A stretch of DNA of 64,000 bases from UBA2112 sp964596695 (GCA_964596695.1 CAZQVE010000001.1:310001-374000); one strand, 5' to 3'. Shown: positions 51,383 through 59,458, counted from the stretch's first letter. Translations and numbers: made by a program. The notes: generated from the sequence alone by a model not told the origin.

Positions 51383-52469
51383 GCTGCCAGAAGTCGAGAC
51401 CGTCAGGAGGGGTTTGCAGGAGCTCGTAATCGGTCGCAAGATCAAAGCGGTCGAGCACGATACACCAGGGACACCGTCACAGACCTCTTCATCCGGCTCC
51501 AAATCACTCAATTCCGGCCAGAATTTACCCGAGAATCGTCAACATAGCTACGGCTATGCTTCCTCATCTCGAGCAAATTCTGACTCAGAATTGAACAATT
51601 TGTCCCAGGAAGAGAGGCCTGCGACGGTGTCCAAGAGTTTTCCGAATGCAGCTGCCGATGTGAAGAATTTTTTGATCGGTGCGACGATTATCGATGTGCG
51701 TCGTCGCGCGAAAGTATTGCTGATTGATTTGTCGTCAGAGTATACATTAGTTATTCACCTCAAAATGACAGGGCAATTAGTGTTTCGTGGTATTAAGCCA
51801 TCTGCCACTAGTCGGGCTGGACAAGCTGCTTGGTCGGTTGAACAGACCGACGGCGAAGTGCGCTGGGGCGCGGGACATCCGAATGATTCGTTGATCGGGG
51901 AGTTGCCCGACCGTTCGACGCGTGTGACGTTCACATTTACGGACGGTTCACATTTGTATTTTAACGACCAGCGCAAATTCGGTTGGGTACGGCTTATGCC
52001 GACTATCGAGGTGCCGAATATTGATTTCATGCAGCGTGTTGGTCCAGAGCCGCTGGAGCATGATTTCACGCCCGAGCAATTTGCCGAGCGGTTCAAGCGT
52101 CGTGCAAAGTCGCCCATCAAGGCAGCGCTTCTCGACCAGACGGTCGTGGCAGGCGTGGGCAATATATACGCCGATGAATCGTTATGGGGCGCAAAAATTC
52201 ATCCGCTCCGGCCGGTAGCGTCCATTACAAAAAAAGAGTTCAAGATTTTGTATTCAGAGCTGCGTGATGTTATGAATCTCGCAATCGAGAAAGGCGGTAG
52301 CACTGACCGTAACTACGTGAATGCCGAGGGCAAAAAGGGCAGCTACATCGACTTTGCCCGCGTATTTCGCCGTGAAGGCAAGCCGTGTCCGCGCTGTGGA
52401 ACTACTATTATTAAATTCAAGGCAGCTGGCCGCGGCACACATATCTGCCCCCACTGCCAAAGAACATAA
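51375..52469 (+). CDS. mutM: Formamidopyrimidine-DNA glycosylase with in-frame insert
   Basis: The 364-residue DNA repair enzyme removes oxidised purines. It has the catalytic N-terminus PELPEVETVRRGL, the H2TH segment (LLDQTVVAGVGNIYADESLW) and a C-terminal zinc finger (CPRCG and CPHCQ). About 53 residues (33-85) encoded by a palindromic element interrupt the N-terminal domain, replacing a loop between the strand KAVEHD and FLIGATIIDVRRRAK. Without it the length would be about 310, still slightly above the usual 270-290. GTG 51375 overlaps the HAD gene. Activity with the insert is unknown. Confidence 0.92.
   Translation: MPELPEVETVRRGLQELVIGRKIKAVEHDTPGTPSQTSSSGSKSLNSGQNLPENRQHSYGYASSSRANSDSELNNLSQEERPATVSKSFPNAAADVKNFLIGATIIDVRRRAKVLLIDLSSEYTLVIHLKMTGQLVFRGIKPSATSRAGQAAWSVEQTDGEVRWGAGHPNDSLIGELPDRSTRVTFTFTDGSHLYFNDQRKFGWVRLMPTIEVPNIDFMQRVGPEPLEHDFTPEQFAERFKRRAKSPIKAALLDQTVVAGVGNIYADESLWGAKIHPLRPVASITKKEFKILYSELRDVMNLAIEKGGSTDRNYVNAEGKKGSYIDFARVFRREGKPCPRCGTTIIKFKAAGRGTHICPHCQRT
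51469..51632. repeat. Palindromic element inside mutM (copy 2)
   Basis: About 164 bp are an imperfect palindrome centred at 51550.5. The ends (ACACCGTCACAGACCTCT and the complement AGAGGCCTGCGACGGTGT) and the centre (CATAGC TACG GCTATG) match. It is homologous to the element in nrdA, including the peptide pattern SGQN.P..RQHS.GYASS. It encodes hydrophilic residues in frame. Confidence 0.85.
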
Positions 52470-52580
52470 CCATCGTGTAACATAGCCCAAATAACATAAC
52501 CAACCATCACGTAACATAGCCACTAAGTAACATAACTATCACGTATCATAGCCACCAAATAACACACCACACAACATAAC
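52465..52580. repeat. Degenerate tandem repeat after mutM
   Basis: About three copies of a 30-36 bp unit occur, each with AACATAACCATCACGT then AACATAGCCACCAAAT-type halves. It lies in a 275-base stretch (52470-52744) with no gene. Confidence 0.7.
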
Positions 52581-52594
52581 CTTCGCATACAAAT

Positions 52595-52634
52595 CTTATA
52601 CACATTATGTCCGATCGGACATAATGTGTATAAG
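52595..52634. repeat. Perfect 40-bp palindrome
   Basis: CTTATACACATTATGTCCGA is followed at once by its exact reverse complement. There is no loop base and no T-tract. It could be an operator, a cruciform site or the mutM transcript end. Confidence 0.9.
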
Positions 52635-52644
52635 GAAGAGGCGA

Positions 52645-52730
52645 GAATTATTGGGAAAGGTGAAAGAGGAAGGGGAAGGGGAAGGGGAAGAGGAAGGTGA
52701 GGGGTGAGGGGTGAAGGGTGAAGGGTAGGG
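52645..52730. other. Polypurine G-rich tract before holA
   Basis: The sequence consists of AAGGGG and GGTGAGGG-type repeats with few pyrimidines on this strand. It has at least four close runs of three or more G, so it could form G-quadruplexes near the promoter of holA. Confidence 0.6.
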
Positions 52731-52744
52731 TATACTGGTACAGA

Positions 52745-53653
52745 GTGATTACTGTATTAACGGGAGAAAATTCGTTTGAACTTATGCGCGCGATCGAGGC
52801 GATCGTGGCCGACTTTGATGGCGATGCCGAGAAGTTCGACAGTGAAGACATGGAGCTATCGCAGCTTGCGGATTTGCTGCTTGGCGGAACGTTGTTTGCG
52901 GATAAACGCCTGGTTATTATCAAAGATTTGTCCTCGAACAAAGTCTTGTGGGACGGATTATCAGGACTGGCAGAGCGCATGGGCAGCGATGTCCATCTTG
53001 TACTCGTCGAGCCAAAGCCCGACAAACGAACGAAGACGTACAAGGATCTCAAGCAATCGGCCGACGTGAAAGAATTCGTTCAGTGGAGCGAGCGTGATTC
53101 CCGGCTTGCAGAAACATGGGTGGTCACGGAAGCAAAACGTCAGGGGTTTGCGTTGGACAAAAGAGCTGCTGCGGCGCTGGTGCGCCGCGTCGGCGCGGAT
53201 CAGTGGGCGCTGTATCATGCGCTGGAGAAATTGGCGGTGCTGGATCGAGTGGATGAAACTGTCATCGAGACAACCGTCGAGGCTCAGCCGAACGAAAACG
53301 TGTTCAATTTGCTCGACGCCGCCTTGCGTGGCGATACACGACAAGTTTCGACGATGGTGCGGAACTTACAGCGGACGCAAGATGCCTACATGACATTCGG
53401 TTTGTTATCTAGCCAGGTTTTTCAGCTGACGGCGTTGGCGGCGAGTAGTAAGCCATCCGGAGAAGTTGCTTCTGATATAGGCGCGCACCCGTATGCACTT
53501 GGCAAGCTTGCGCCACGCGCCAAAAAACTCGGACGCACCGACACCCGAAAAATCATTCGTATTTTTGCCGACACGGATATGGCGATGAAATCAACCGCGA
53601 CAGATCCGTGGCTGCTTGTCGAAAAAGCGCTTATAAAAACAGCCTCGGTATAG
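52745..53653 (+). CDS. holA: DNA polymerase III delta subunit
   Basis: The 302-residue clamp-loader subunit opens the beta clamp. It begins VITVLTGENSFELMRAIEAI, has LLGGTLFADKRLVIIKDL, the WVVTEAKRQGFALDKRAAAALVRRVGAD domain, and a C-terminal collar region (VFNLLDAALRGD, then LLSSQVFQL). GTG 52745 was chosen: TATACT (52731-52736) lies eight bases upstream, so the earlier in-frame ATG is not in the mRNA. A terminator overlaps its stop codon. The Lys/Arg-rich rpsT gene follows convergently. Confidence 0.9.
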   Translation: MITVLTGENSFELMRAIEAIVADFDGDAEKFDSEDMELSQLADLLLGGTLFADKRLVIIKDLSSNKVLWDGLSGLAERMGSDVHLVLVEPKPDKRTKTYKDLKQSADVKEFVQWSERDSRLAETWVVTEAKRQGFALDKRAAAALVRRVGADQWALYHALEKLAVLDRVDETVIETTVEAQPNENVFNLLDAALRGDTRQVSTMVRNLQRTQDAYMTFGLLSSQVFQLTALAASSKPSGEVASDIGAHPYALGKLAPRAKKLGRTDTRKIIRIFADTDMAMKSTATDPWLLVEKALIKTASV

Positions 53654-53663
53654 AGGCTGTTTT
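53636..53663 (+). terminator. Terminator overlapping the holA stop
   Basis: AAAACAGCCTC (53636-53646) and GAGGCTGTTTT (53653-53663) make an 11-bp stem around GGTATA. It serves holA and, by its symmetric T-rich ends, probably also rpsT. Confidence 0.8.
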
Positions 53664-53676
53664 GTGCGAATCAGAT

Positions 53677-54060
53677 TTATTTGGCTGTTTTTTTCGCTGC
53701 AGGCTTTTTCGCAGCTGGTTTCTTGGCCGGCGCTTTTTTCGCCGGAGTGGCCTTTGCGGTTGGTTTCTTGGCAGCAGCTGGCTTGGCAGCGGCTTTTTTA
53801 GTACCGGTCGCTAGCTTGACGTTGGCAGCTTTGGCGGACTTTGCCAGGTTTGCCTTGCGGCGGGCTGCAGTGTTCTTTTTGATCAGGCCCTTTTTGACAG
53901 CTTTGTCGAGTTCGCTCTGAGCTTTGGATAGAGTAGCAGCGCTTGGCTTGGCAGCGAAGGCTTTGGTAGCGGATTTGATATCTTTTTTGATACCGACGTT
54001 GCGCTCGCGGCGGACAACAGTCTGTTTCATACGCTTGATAGCGGACTTAATAATTGGCAT
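53677..54060 (-). CDS. rpsT: Ribosomal protein S20 with Lys/Ala/Pro tail
   Basis: The 127-residue protein starts with S20 (MPIIKSAIKRMKQTVVRRERN, then KAVKKGLIKKNTAARRKANLAKSAKA), and carries about 40 extra C-terminal residues of the type AAKKPTAKATPAKKAPAKK, as in histone H1-like tails. S20 binds 16S rRNA early in assembly of the small subunit. The tail may add RNA or DNA contacts. GAGGAAGA precedes the ATG. It is convergent with holA. Confidence 0.92.
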   Translation of the reverse strand: MPIIKSAIKRMKQTVVRRERNVGIKKDIKSATKAFAAKPSAATLSKAQSELDKAVKKGLIKKNTAARRKANLAKSAKAANVKLATGTKKAAAKPAAAKKPTAKATPAKKAPAKKPAAKKPAAKKTAK

Positions 54061-54215
54061 TGATTCTTCCTCTTTGGGTTAGTATTGCAATCAACGTGAA
54101 ATTATAGAGAAAAAACGACGAATTGTAAAGGGTAAGAAACTGTTGACGAGGTTATAATGCTCATGGTATAGTCAAACCAAACTCTATAGAGAAACAAAAA
54201 CAAAGCAGGAATACC

Positions 54216-56054
54216 ATGGACGCCGCTCAACAACAGATCGTCGAAAGCATCAAAAGCAATAGCAATATTTTGGTGACTGTCAGCACGAATCCGTCAGTAG
54301 ACGAGTTGTCTGCTGCGTTGGGTCTGACGTTGTTGCTCGACAAGATGGACAAACGGGCGACGGCTATCTTTAGCGGTAATATCCCACCGGCAATCAGCTT
54401 CCTGGAGCCGAATAAGACGTTTGAGAATAGCGCCGACAGTTTGCGTGATTTTATCATCGCGCTCGACAAGGAGAAGGCGGATCACCTGCGCTACAAGGTT
54501 GAGGGCGACGTGGTCAAGATTTTCATCACGCCGTACAAGACGACGCTTTCTGAGAAAGATCTCGAATTTAGCCAAGGTGACTACAATGTCGAGCTCGTGG
54601 TCGCACTGGGTGTCAAAGACCAGGATCACTTGGATAAATCTCTCGACGCCCATGGCAAGATTCTGCACGACGCCAAAGTTATGACGATTACGGCTGGCCC
54701 GGACGCGAGCAGTCTTGGCAACGCTGACTGGCACGACAATACAGCCAGTAGTCTTTCGGAAATGATTGTGACTATGGCAGATCAGCTAAAAGAGACCGAT
54801 TCGCTGTTGGACGAGCAAGTGGCGACGGCGTTGCTTACGGGTATCGTGTCGGCGACAGACCGGTTTAGCAATGATCACACGAGTTCACGGGCTATGACGA
54901 TGGCAGCGCAACTGATGGCTGCCGGCGCGAATCAGCAGTTGATTGCTGCCAAGCTGGAAGAGGCGCATGACATCGCGCCAGTAGCAGCGTCAGGAACTCC
55001 TCGTACAAGTTCTGCTGATAGTGACGTCGCGAGCGACGGTACGGAATTGGTGATTGAACGCAACGACAATAAGCCGGAGGCGAAAGCTGAAACGGGCGAG
55101 AAGGTCATTGAGCCACCGCAGGGAGAAACACCTGAACCTCAAACCTCGAAGGAAGATGCGGATCAAGCAGAGCTCGAAAAGCAACTTGGCGGTATGACTT
55201 CACCGACAGGCACCCTTGAAGATATCGAGAAGGATCTTCAACAAGCAGTGGATGAATCGGCAGCAGATAATGATCAACTGACAGCGCCGCAAGACGCTTC
55301 GATGCCCGGATTTGAACCGACCGATGTACCGCCAGCGTCAAACACGGACACGCCTGCGGATGTCACTCCTCCTGAGGCTGCACCTGTTGAGCCTGCTCCT
55401 ACTGACGTCGTTCCAGCCGAAGCTGCTCCGGTTGACGCCGTACCGCCAGCTCCTGACGCGACTCCGCCGCCAGAAATTATCAACGACCATGGTCCTGCCA
55501 ATGTCTCCTCTCCCGAGGACACTTCACCGATCAACAGTATTCAGACTAACGACGAAGCGAACGCCACAGTTGATCCGTTCAATGTACCGGCGACGGCGCA
55601 TGAGGGTACGGCTGTCGTGCCAACTCCTCCGGGGGGCACGCCTGAGGGCGTGGATATTTTAATGGCGTCGCCTGAGTCTTCCGAACCTGCACCGGTTGAG
55701 GCGCCAGCCTTGCCGCCAGAGCCTACGCTTGCGCCTGCGCCAGAAGAGCTGGCAGCATCTCCGGTAGATATGCCGCCTCCTCCTGTACCGCCAGCTCTCC
55801 CTGTCGAGCAGCCGCCAGAGGTTCCTGAGCTGCCATCATTACCACCGCTACCACCGTTACCATCTGACGCGAACATGCCGCCGTTGCCTCCGCCTCCGCC
55901 ACCACCAGTGTTTGGTGGTCAGGATGGAGCAATGCCATCTGGCGCGGTATCTGGTGATGTCTTTGGCGACGGGGCTTCGGCACCACCTCCGCCACCAACG
56001 CCACCTGCGGCGCCACCGGCAGAGCCTGGTCAGTTCAGAATCCCTGGCCAATAG
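54216..56054 (+). CDS. DHH-like domain fused to a long Pro-rich tail
   Basis: The first 250 residues follow the order of DHH/DHHA1 (NrnA-like) phosphoesterases: ILVTVSTNPSVDELSAALGL in place of NPDGDAxGSALAL, VELVVALGVKD, NADWHDNTASSLSE near the DHH site, and VATALLTGIVSATDRF. The catalytic Asp and His residues are largely replaced, so nuclease activity is doubtful. Residues about 260-612 are disordered and rich in Pro, Ala, Glu and Thr, ending in PPPPPP runs. The tail resembles proteins at 7761 and 8326. The role may be nucleotide sensing or scaffold. Confidence 0.65.
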   Translation: MDAAQQQIVESIKSNSNILVTVSTNPSVDELSAALGLTLLLDKMDKRATAIFSGNIPPAISFLEPNKTFENSADSLRDFIIALDKEKADHLRYKVEGDVVKIFITPYKTTLSEKDLEFSQGDYNVELVVALGVKDQDHLDKSLDAHGKILHDAKVMTITAGPDASSLGNADWHDNTASSLSEMIVTMADQLKETDSLLDEQVATALLTGIVSATDRFSNDHTSSRAMTMAAQLMAAGANQQLIAAKLEEAHDIAPVAASGTPRTSSADSDVASDGTELVIERNDNKPEAKAETGEKVIEPPQGETPEPQTSKEDADQAELEKQLGGMTSPTGTLEDIEKDLQQAVDESAADNDQLTAPQDASMPGFEPTDVPPASNTDTPADVTPPEAAPVEPAPTDVVPAEAAPVDAVPPAPDATPPPEIINDHGPANVSSPEDTSPINSIQTNDEANATVDPFNVPATAHEGTAVVPTPPGGTPEGVDILMASPESSEPAPVEAPALPPEPTLAPAPEELAASPVDMPPPPVPPALPVEQPPEVPELPSLPPLPPLPSDANMPPLPPPPPPPVFGGQDGAMPSGAVSGDVFGDGASAPPPPPTPPAAPPAEPGQFRIPGQ

Positions 56055-56055
56055 A

Positions 56056-56165
56056 AGCTGCTCGTTTGGCACATTTTGAATTTTTCATCTGCGATACACA
56101 CTAGCCGTATGTTACATACGGCTAGTTCCGTTTCTCGAAGAGAATATCCAAACTATGCTCAAATG
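56056..56165. repeat. Intergenic palindromic repeat (copy R5)
   Basis: It shares GGCACATTTTGAATTTTT, a central hairpin CTAGCCGTATG/CATACGGCTAG (56101-56125) and ATCCAAACT near the end with the copy after rpsO (57857-57955). Confidence 0.8.
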
Positions 56166-56173
56166 GGCAGTTT

Positions 56174-56857
56174 CTATTCTTGTATGATGAAGTGATCGAC
56201 ACCGAGATTTTCGGCTTTGTACTTGGTGACAGTCTCGTAATCGTTGCGTTGGGTGTGGTGGCAGCGCATAATCTCATGAATTTTGTCGGTGAATTCGCGA
56301 CCATCGATAGTTTCGTCGATTTCGTCGGGTGTTTTGCCCGGCTCCATGTAGACAAAGCCGGTGTTGATTGCAGGAATCTCCTCGCGGCTGAGGCAGGCCA
56401 GGCGGACACGCTTCATCGGTAGTCCGGCTTCACGCAGGCGGTAGAATGCCAGGCAAGCGCTGCGGCTGGCAACGATATGATCGATATGACCGGTGTAGCC
56501 GTTCAGGTCGAGGCTCATGAATTCTATCTCTACGTCTTCGCGACCCGCCACTGCGTTGTTGACGATTTCGGCGATTTTGATCGAGATGTCCAGGTGGTTC
56601 AGGTTATTCAGGGTGCCGTCGACGTATCCGAGATGGTGCATGCTTGTCGCGCCGATCAATTTGCCTGCGGCGTGCCATTCCTGCAGCCGGACTTCACCAA
56701 GGTTTGGCAAATCGTCCGGATTGGTGCCATTTTCACCAGCGGTGAGCGTAATCAGATGGAGCTCCGTACCGTCGCGCACTTCTTTTAGCAATGTTGCGAC
56801 TGGACCGAAGGCCTCGTCGTCGGGGTGAGCGAATATGCCAAAAAGTATCTTTTGCAT
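56174..56857 (-). CDS. PIG-L/LmbE-family deacetylase
   Basis: The 227-residue zinc enzyme has the family motif FGIFAHPDDEAFGP near its start (Asp and His ligands) and GHIDHIVASRS with the later His. It hydrolyses N-acetylglucosamine-type substrates such as GlcNAc-PI, mycothiol or bacillithiol precursors; the exact substrate cannot be read. TATACT lies six bases before the ATG. The -10 is shared with truB on the other strand, with only 21 bases between the start codons. Confidence 0.88.
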   Translation of the reverse strand: MQKILFGIFAHPDDEAFGPVATLLKEVRDGTELHLITLTAGENGTNPDDLPNLGEVRLQEWHAAGKLIGATSMHHLGYVDGTLNNLNHLDISIKIAEIVNNAVAGREDVEIEFMSLDLNGYTGHIDHIVASRSACLAFYRLREAGLPMKRVRLACLSREEIPAINTGFVYMEPGKTPDEIDETIDGREFTDKIHEIMRCHHTQRNDYETVTKYKAENLGVDHFIIQE

Positions 56858-56878
56858 ATCTCCAGTATACTTAAAAAG
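56858..56878. promoter_or_regulatory. Bidirectional promoter with palindromic -10 between lmbE-like gene and truB
   Basis: AGTATACT (56864-56871) is a palindrome and reads TATACT on both strands. Six bases lead to the minus-strand ATG and seven to the plus-strand ATG. Both mRNAs are predicted to be leaderless. Confidence 0.7.
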
Positions 56879-57538
56879 ATGATAGATGGCATTCTACTTA
56901 TCGATAAACCGGCCGGTATGACTAGTTTTGGCGTCGTAGCACGCGTGCGGCGTGTGTTAAGCGAGCAAAACGGTATGAAAACGAAAGTCGGCCACTGCGG
57001 GACGCTCGACCCGTTCGCGACGGGACTTTTGATCCTGTGCATTGGCAAAGAGTGCAAAAATGCTGGTGAATACATGAAACACGACAAGGTGTACGAAGCA
57101 ACGGTACGCATAGGACAGACAAGCACGACAGGTGATCCGGAAGGTGATCTAACGAATACGAGTGATAAACAACCAAGTCGAGATGAGATCGAAGATGCAT
57201 TGAAAGAGTTTATGGGTGAAATTACGCAGCGTCCGCCGATTTATAGCGCACTCAAAGTCAACGGTCAGCGCGCATATCATCTAGCGAGGCAAGGCAAAGA
57301 GGTCGAGATTCCGAAACGTAACGTGACAATTCATAGTTTGGATATAGTGGATTATACCTATCCCGAGCTAAAAATCCGCACGCACGTCAGTAGCGGGACA
57401 TATATCCGTAGTCTGGCGCAGGATATCGGCAAGGCACTCGGTACGGGAGCGTATTGCACGCAGTTGCGCCGCACGGCAATTGCCGACTGGACGGTCGACA
57501 ACGCGCAAGCGTTAGCGGAACTGGGAATAACTGATTGA
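56879..57538 (+). CDS. truB: tRNA pseudouridine synthase TruB
   Basis: The 219-residue enzyme makes pseudouridine 55 in the T-loop of tRNAs. It has GILLIDKPAGMTSF, GHCGTLDPFATGLL with the catalytic Asp, PPIYSALKVNGQRAYHLAR and SSGTYIRSLAQDIG. The C-terminal PUA-type region is short. ATG 56879 was chosen as it is seven bases after TATACT; the longer frame would start inside the promoter. It is followed by rpsO, which has its own promoter. Confidence 0.93.
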   Translation: MIDGILLIDKPAGMTSFGVVARVRRVLSEQNGMKTKVGHCGTLDPFATGLLILCIGKECKNAGEYMKHDKVYEATVRIGQTSTTGDPEGDLTNTSDKQPSRDEIEDALKEFMGEITQRPPIYSALKVNGQRAYHLARQGKEVEIPKRNVTIHSLDIVDYTYPELKIRTHVSSGTYIRSLAQDIGKALGTGAYCTQLRRTAIADWTVDNAQALAELGITD

Positions 57539-57544
57539 GACCTC

Positions 57545-57573
57545 TTGCAACTTATGGAAAAAGTTGCTACAAT
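57545..57573 (+). promoter_or_regulatory. rpsO promoter
   Basis: TTGCAA (57545-57550) and TACAAT (57568-57573, preceded by TGC) are 17 bp apart. The ATG of rpsO follows nine bases later. Confidence 0.7.
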
Positions 57574-57582
57574 ACGTACTTA

Positions 57583-57849
57583 ATGATTACAGCAGACAAC
57601 AAAGCCAAAGCTATCGCAGCAGTACAAAAGAACAAAGAGGACGTCGGCAGCGCTGAAGTCCAGGTTTCTGTGCTTACTGCGCGTATCAAAGAAATCACCG
57701 AACACCTACAGGTCCATAAGCAGGATCACAAGGCTCGCCGTGGACTGATCCAGATGGTTGGTCGCCGCAAACGTCTTCTTAGCTACCTTGAGAAGAAAGA
57801 TTTCGCTGGTTATAAGGCTCTGATTACCCAACTCGGTCTACGTAAGTAG
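57583..57849 (+). CDS. rpsO: Ribosomal protein S15
   Basis: The 88-residue protein matches S15: SAEVQVSVLTARIKEITEHLQVHKQDHKARRGLI followed by VGRRKRLLSYLEKKD and the ending YKALITQLGLRK. S15 binds 16S rRNA and helps join the subunits. The usual start ATG is nine bases after the -10, so the mRNA is near-leaderless. Terminator hairpin 57892-57918 ends the transcript. Confidence 0.97.
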   Translation: MITADNKAKAIAAVQKNKEDVGSAEVQVSVLTARIKEITEHLQVHKQDHKARRGLIQMVGRRKRLLSYLEKKDFAGYKALITQLGLRK

Positions 57850-57856
57850 CTCTATA

Positions 57857-57955
57857 TTCGGCACATTTTGAATTTTTTCTTTGTGGTGCTCAAAGCCGTA
57901 TGTTAAATACGGCTTTTTGCGCTCCTCAAGAATAAAATCCAAACTGCACTCGAAT
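57857..57955. repeat. Intergenic palindromic repeat (copy R6)
   Basis: It is homologous to R5 (shared ends and hairpin). The central stem AAAGCCGTAT/ATACGGCTTT (57892-57901/57907-57916) is followed by TTTTTGC, so this copy works as the terminator of rpsO. Confidence 0.8.
57892..57918 (+). terminator. Terminator of rpsO
   Basis: A ten-bp stem with loop GTTAA runs into TTTTT. It is the core of repeat R6. Confidence 0.8.
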
Positions 57956-58000
57956 CTAGAACTTCTAGATTGCTATCGTCTGTTTGCTACACTTATATAT

Positions 58001-59389
58001 ATGGAGAGAGTTCAGCGGTTATTTCGCTATCCTGAGGCGTGGGTGCTGACAGTGCTTGCGCTTGTGACGCGTCTTTGGCAGCTTGGCCAGCCGCATGCTC
58101 TCGTGTTTGACGAAGTATATTTTCGCCAGTTTGCAGCTAACTACTTGAACGGACACTTCTTTTTTGACATTCATCCGCCCCTGGTCAAATTATTGTTTGC
58201 CGGTATTGGGACGTTGTTTCATTTGTCACCTGAGCAGATAGCGGCTGGTGATCCGGGTGGATTGATTCTACGGATCATGCCAGCACTGGCGGGCGCAGCG
58301 TTGGTACCGCTTGTTTACATTATTGTTCGCCAGTTAGGACTTGGTCGCCGGATTGCGGCTTTCGGAGCGTTATTGGTGCTCTGTGACAACGCGCTGCTTG
58401 TTGAGTCACGGTTTGTATTGATGGATAGTCTGCTGCTGCTTGTCGGCATGGGTGCGCTAAGCAGTTATTTGCAGCTACGGAAGAGCAAAGGGCATCGGCG
58501 CTGGGTATGGGTAATCGCAACCGCGGTGCTGCTTGGTACCCTTGTAAGCACTAAGTGGACGGGGCTTGCCGTGGTGGGGCTAATCGCGGTCACGTGGGCG
58601 ATAGAAGGAGTTTTGCGCAAGGTAAATTACCGGCGGCTTCTGGGCGAAGCGGCAGCGGTCGTAGCGGTCATAGCAGGAATATACTTCGGTAGTTTTGCTG
58701 TGCATTTCGCTTTGCTCACGCATAGTGGCACCGGCGACGCCTTTATGTCGGAGAAGTTTCAATCAACCCTTGTCGGCAACCCTAAATATAACTCCACGGC
58801 TACTATGCCGTTTTGGGAGAAATTCATCGAACTGAACACCGAGATGTATACCGCGCAAAGTTCACTCAACGAAGTGACGCATCCATATGCATCGCGATGG
58901 TATAGCTGGCCGTTTGAGATCAGACCGATTTACTACTGGCAGGGAGACACACTGAAAAACGGCGAACAAGGCAATATCTACCTACTTGGCAATCCGGTCG
59001 TGTGGTGGTTGTCGGCCGTCGGCGTGGCGTGCGCGCTGTTGGTCTGGCTGGCCCAACCGCGCTTGCTGGGGCGACGACGTAAACTGGTAGCGTTCTTATT
59101 AACGGGTTACGCGCTGAACTTCGTACCTTTCACGTTTATCACCAGACCAATGTTCCTGTATCACTATTTATTCGCGCTATTGTTCAGCATAGTGGCAACA
59201 TGTGTCATGCTTGCAACTCTTTTTGACTGGCAGGCGGAGAAATACGGCGAGAAGGCTGTACGCCAGACGTTTTGGGTGTTGGTGGTCATCGTTGTGCTTG
59301 GCTTTTTGTATTTTGTGCCGTTGAGCTATGGCTGGCCTATGACACCCGCAGATTTGCAACAGAAAATATGGCTGCCAACCTGGCGTTAG
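58001..59389 (+). CDS. Protein O-mannosyltransferase (GT39 family)
   Basis: The 462-residue protein has about nine or more membrane spans and the GT39 motifs: HALVFDEVYFRQ with the catalytic Asp-Glu in the first outer loop and FFDIHPPLVK. A middle region has SRWYSWPFEIRP. GT39 enzymes transfer mannose from a polyprenyl phosphate to exported proteins. ATG 58001 is seven bases after TACACT (57988-57993), giving a leaderless mRNA. It may glycosylate the surface and pilin proteins encoded in this region; that link is inference. Confidence 0.9.
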   Translation: MERVQRLFRYPEAWVLTVLALVTRLWQLGQPHALVFDEVYFRQFAANYLNGHFFFDIHPPLVKLLFAGIGTLFHLSPEQIAAGDPGGLILRIMPALAGAALVPLVYIIVRQLGLGRRIAAFGALLVLCDNALLVESRFVLMDSLLLLVGMGALSSYLQLRKSKGHRRWVWVIATAVLLGTLVSTKWTGLAVVGLIAVTWAIEGVLRKVNYRRLLGEAAAVVAVIAGIYFGSFAVHFALLTHSGTGDAFMSEKFQSTLVGNPKYNSTATMPFWEKFIELNTEMYTAQSSLNEVTHPYASRWYSWPFEIRPIYYWQGDTLKNGEQGNIYLLGNPVVWWLSAVGVACALLVWLAQPRLLGRRRKLVAFLLTGYALNFVPFTFITRPMFLYHYLFALLFSIVATCVMLATLFDWQAEKYGEKAVRQTFWVLVVIVVLGFLYFVPLSYGWPMTPADLQQKIWLPTWR

Positions 59390-59429
59390 ATTTGCACATC
59401 GTGATGCACTGATTTCGGATCGACGAACA

Positions 59430-59458
59430 TTGACTTATCATAATTCTTATGGTAGAAT
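59430..59458 (+). promoter_or_regulatory. Promoter of the 185-aa protein gene
   Basis: TTGACT (59430-59435) and TAGAAT (59453-59458) are 17 bp apart. The spacer holds an inverted repeat CATAA TTC TTATG. Confidence 0.65.

Noticed and set aside
52465..52580. CRISPR array
   Set aside because: The units are adjacent and degenerate, with no unique spacers or cas genes.
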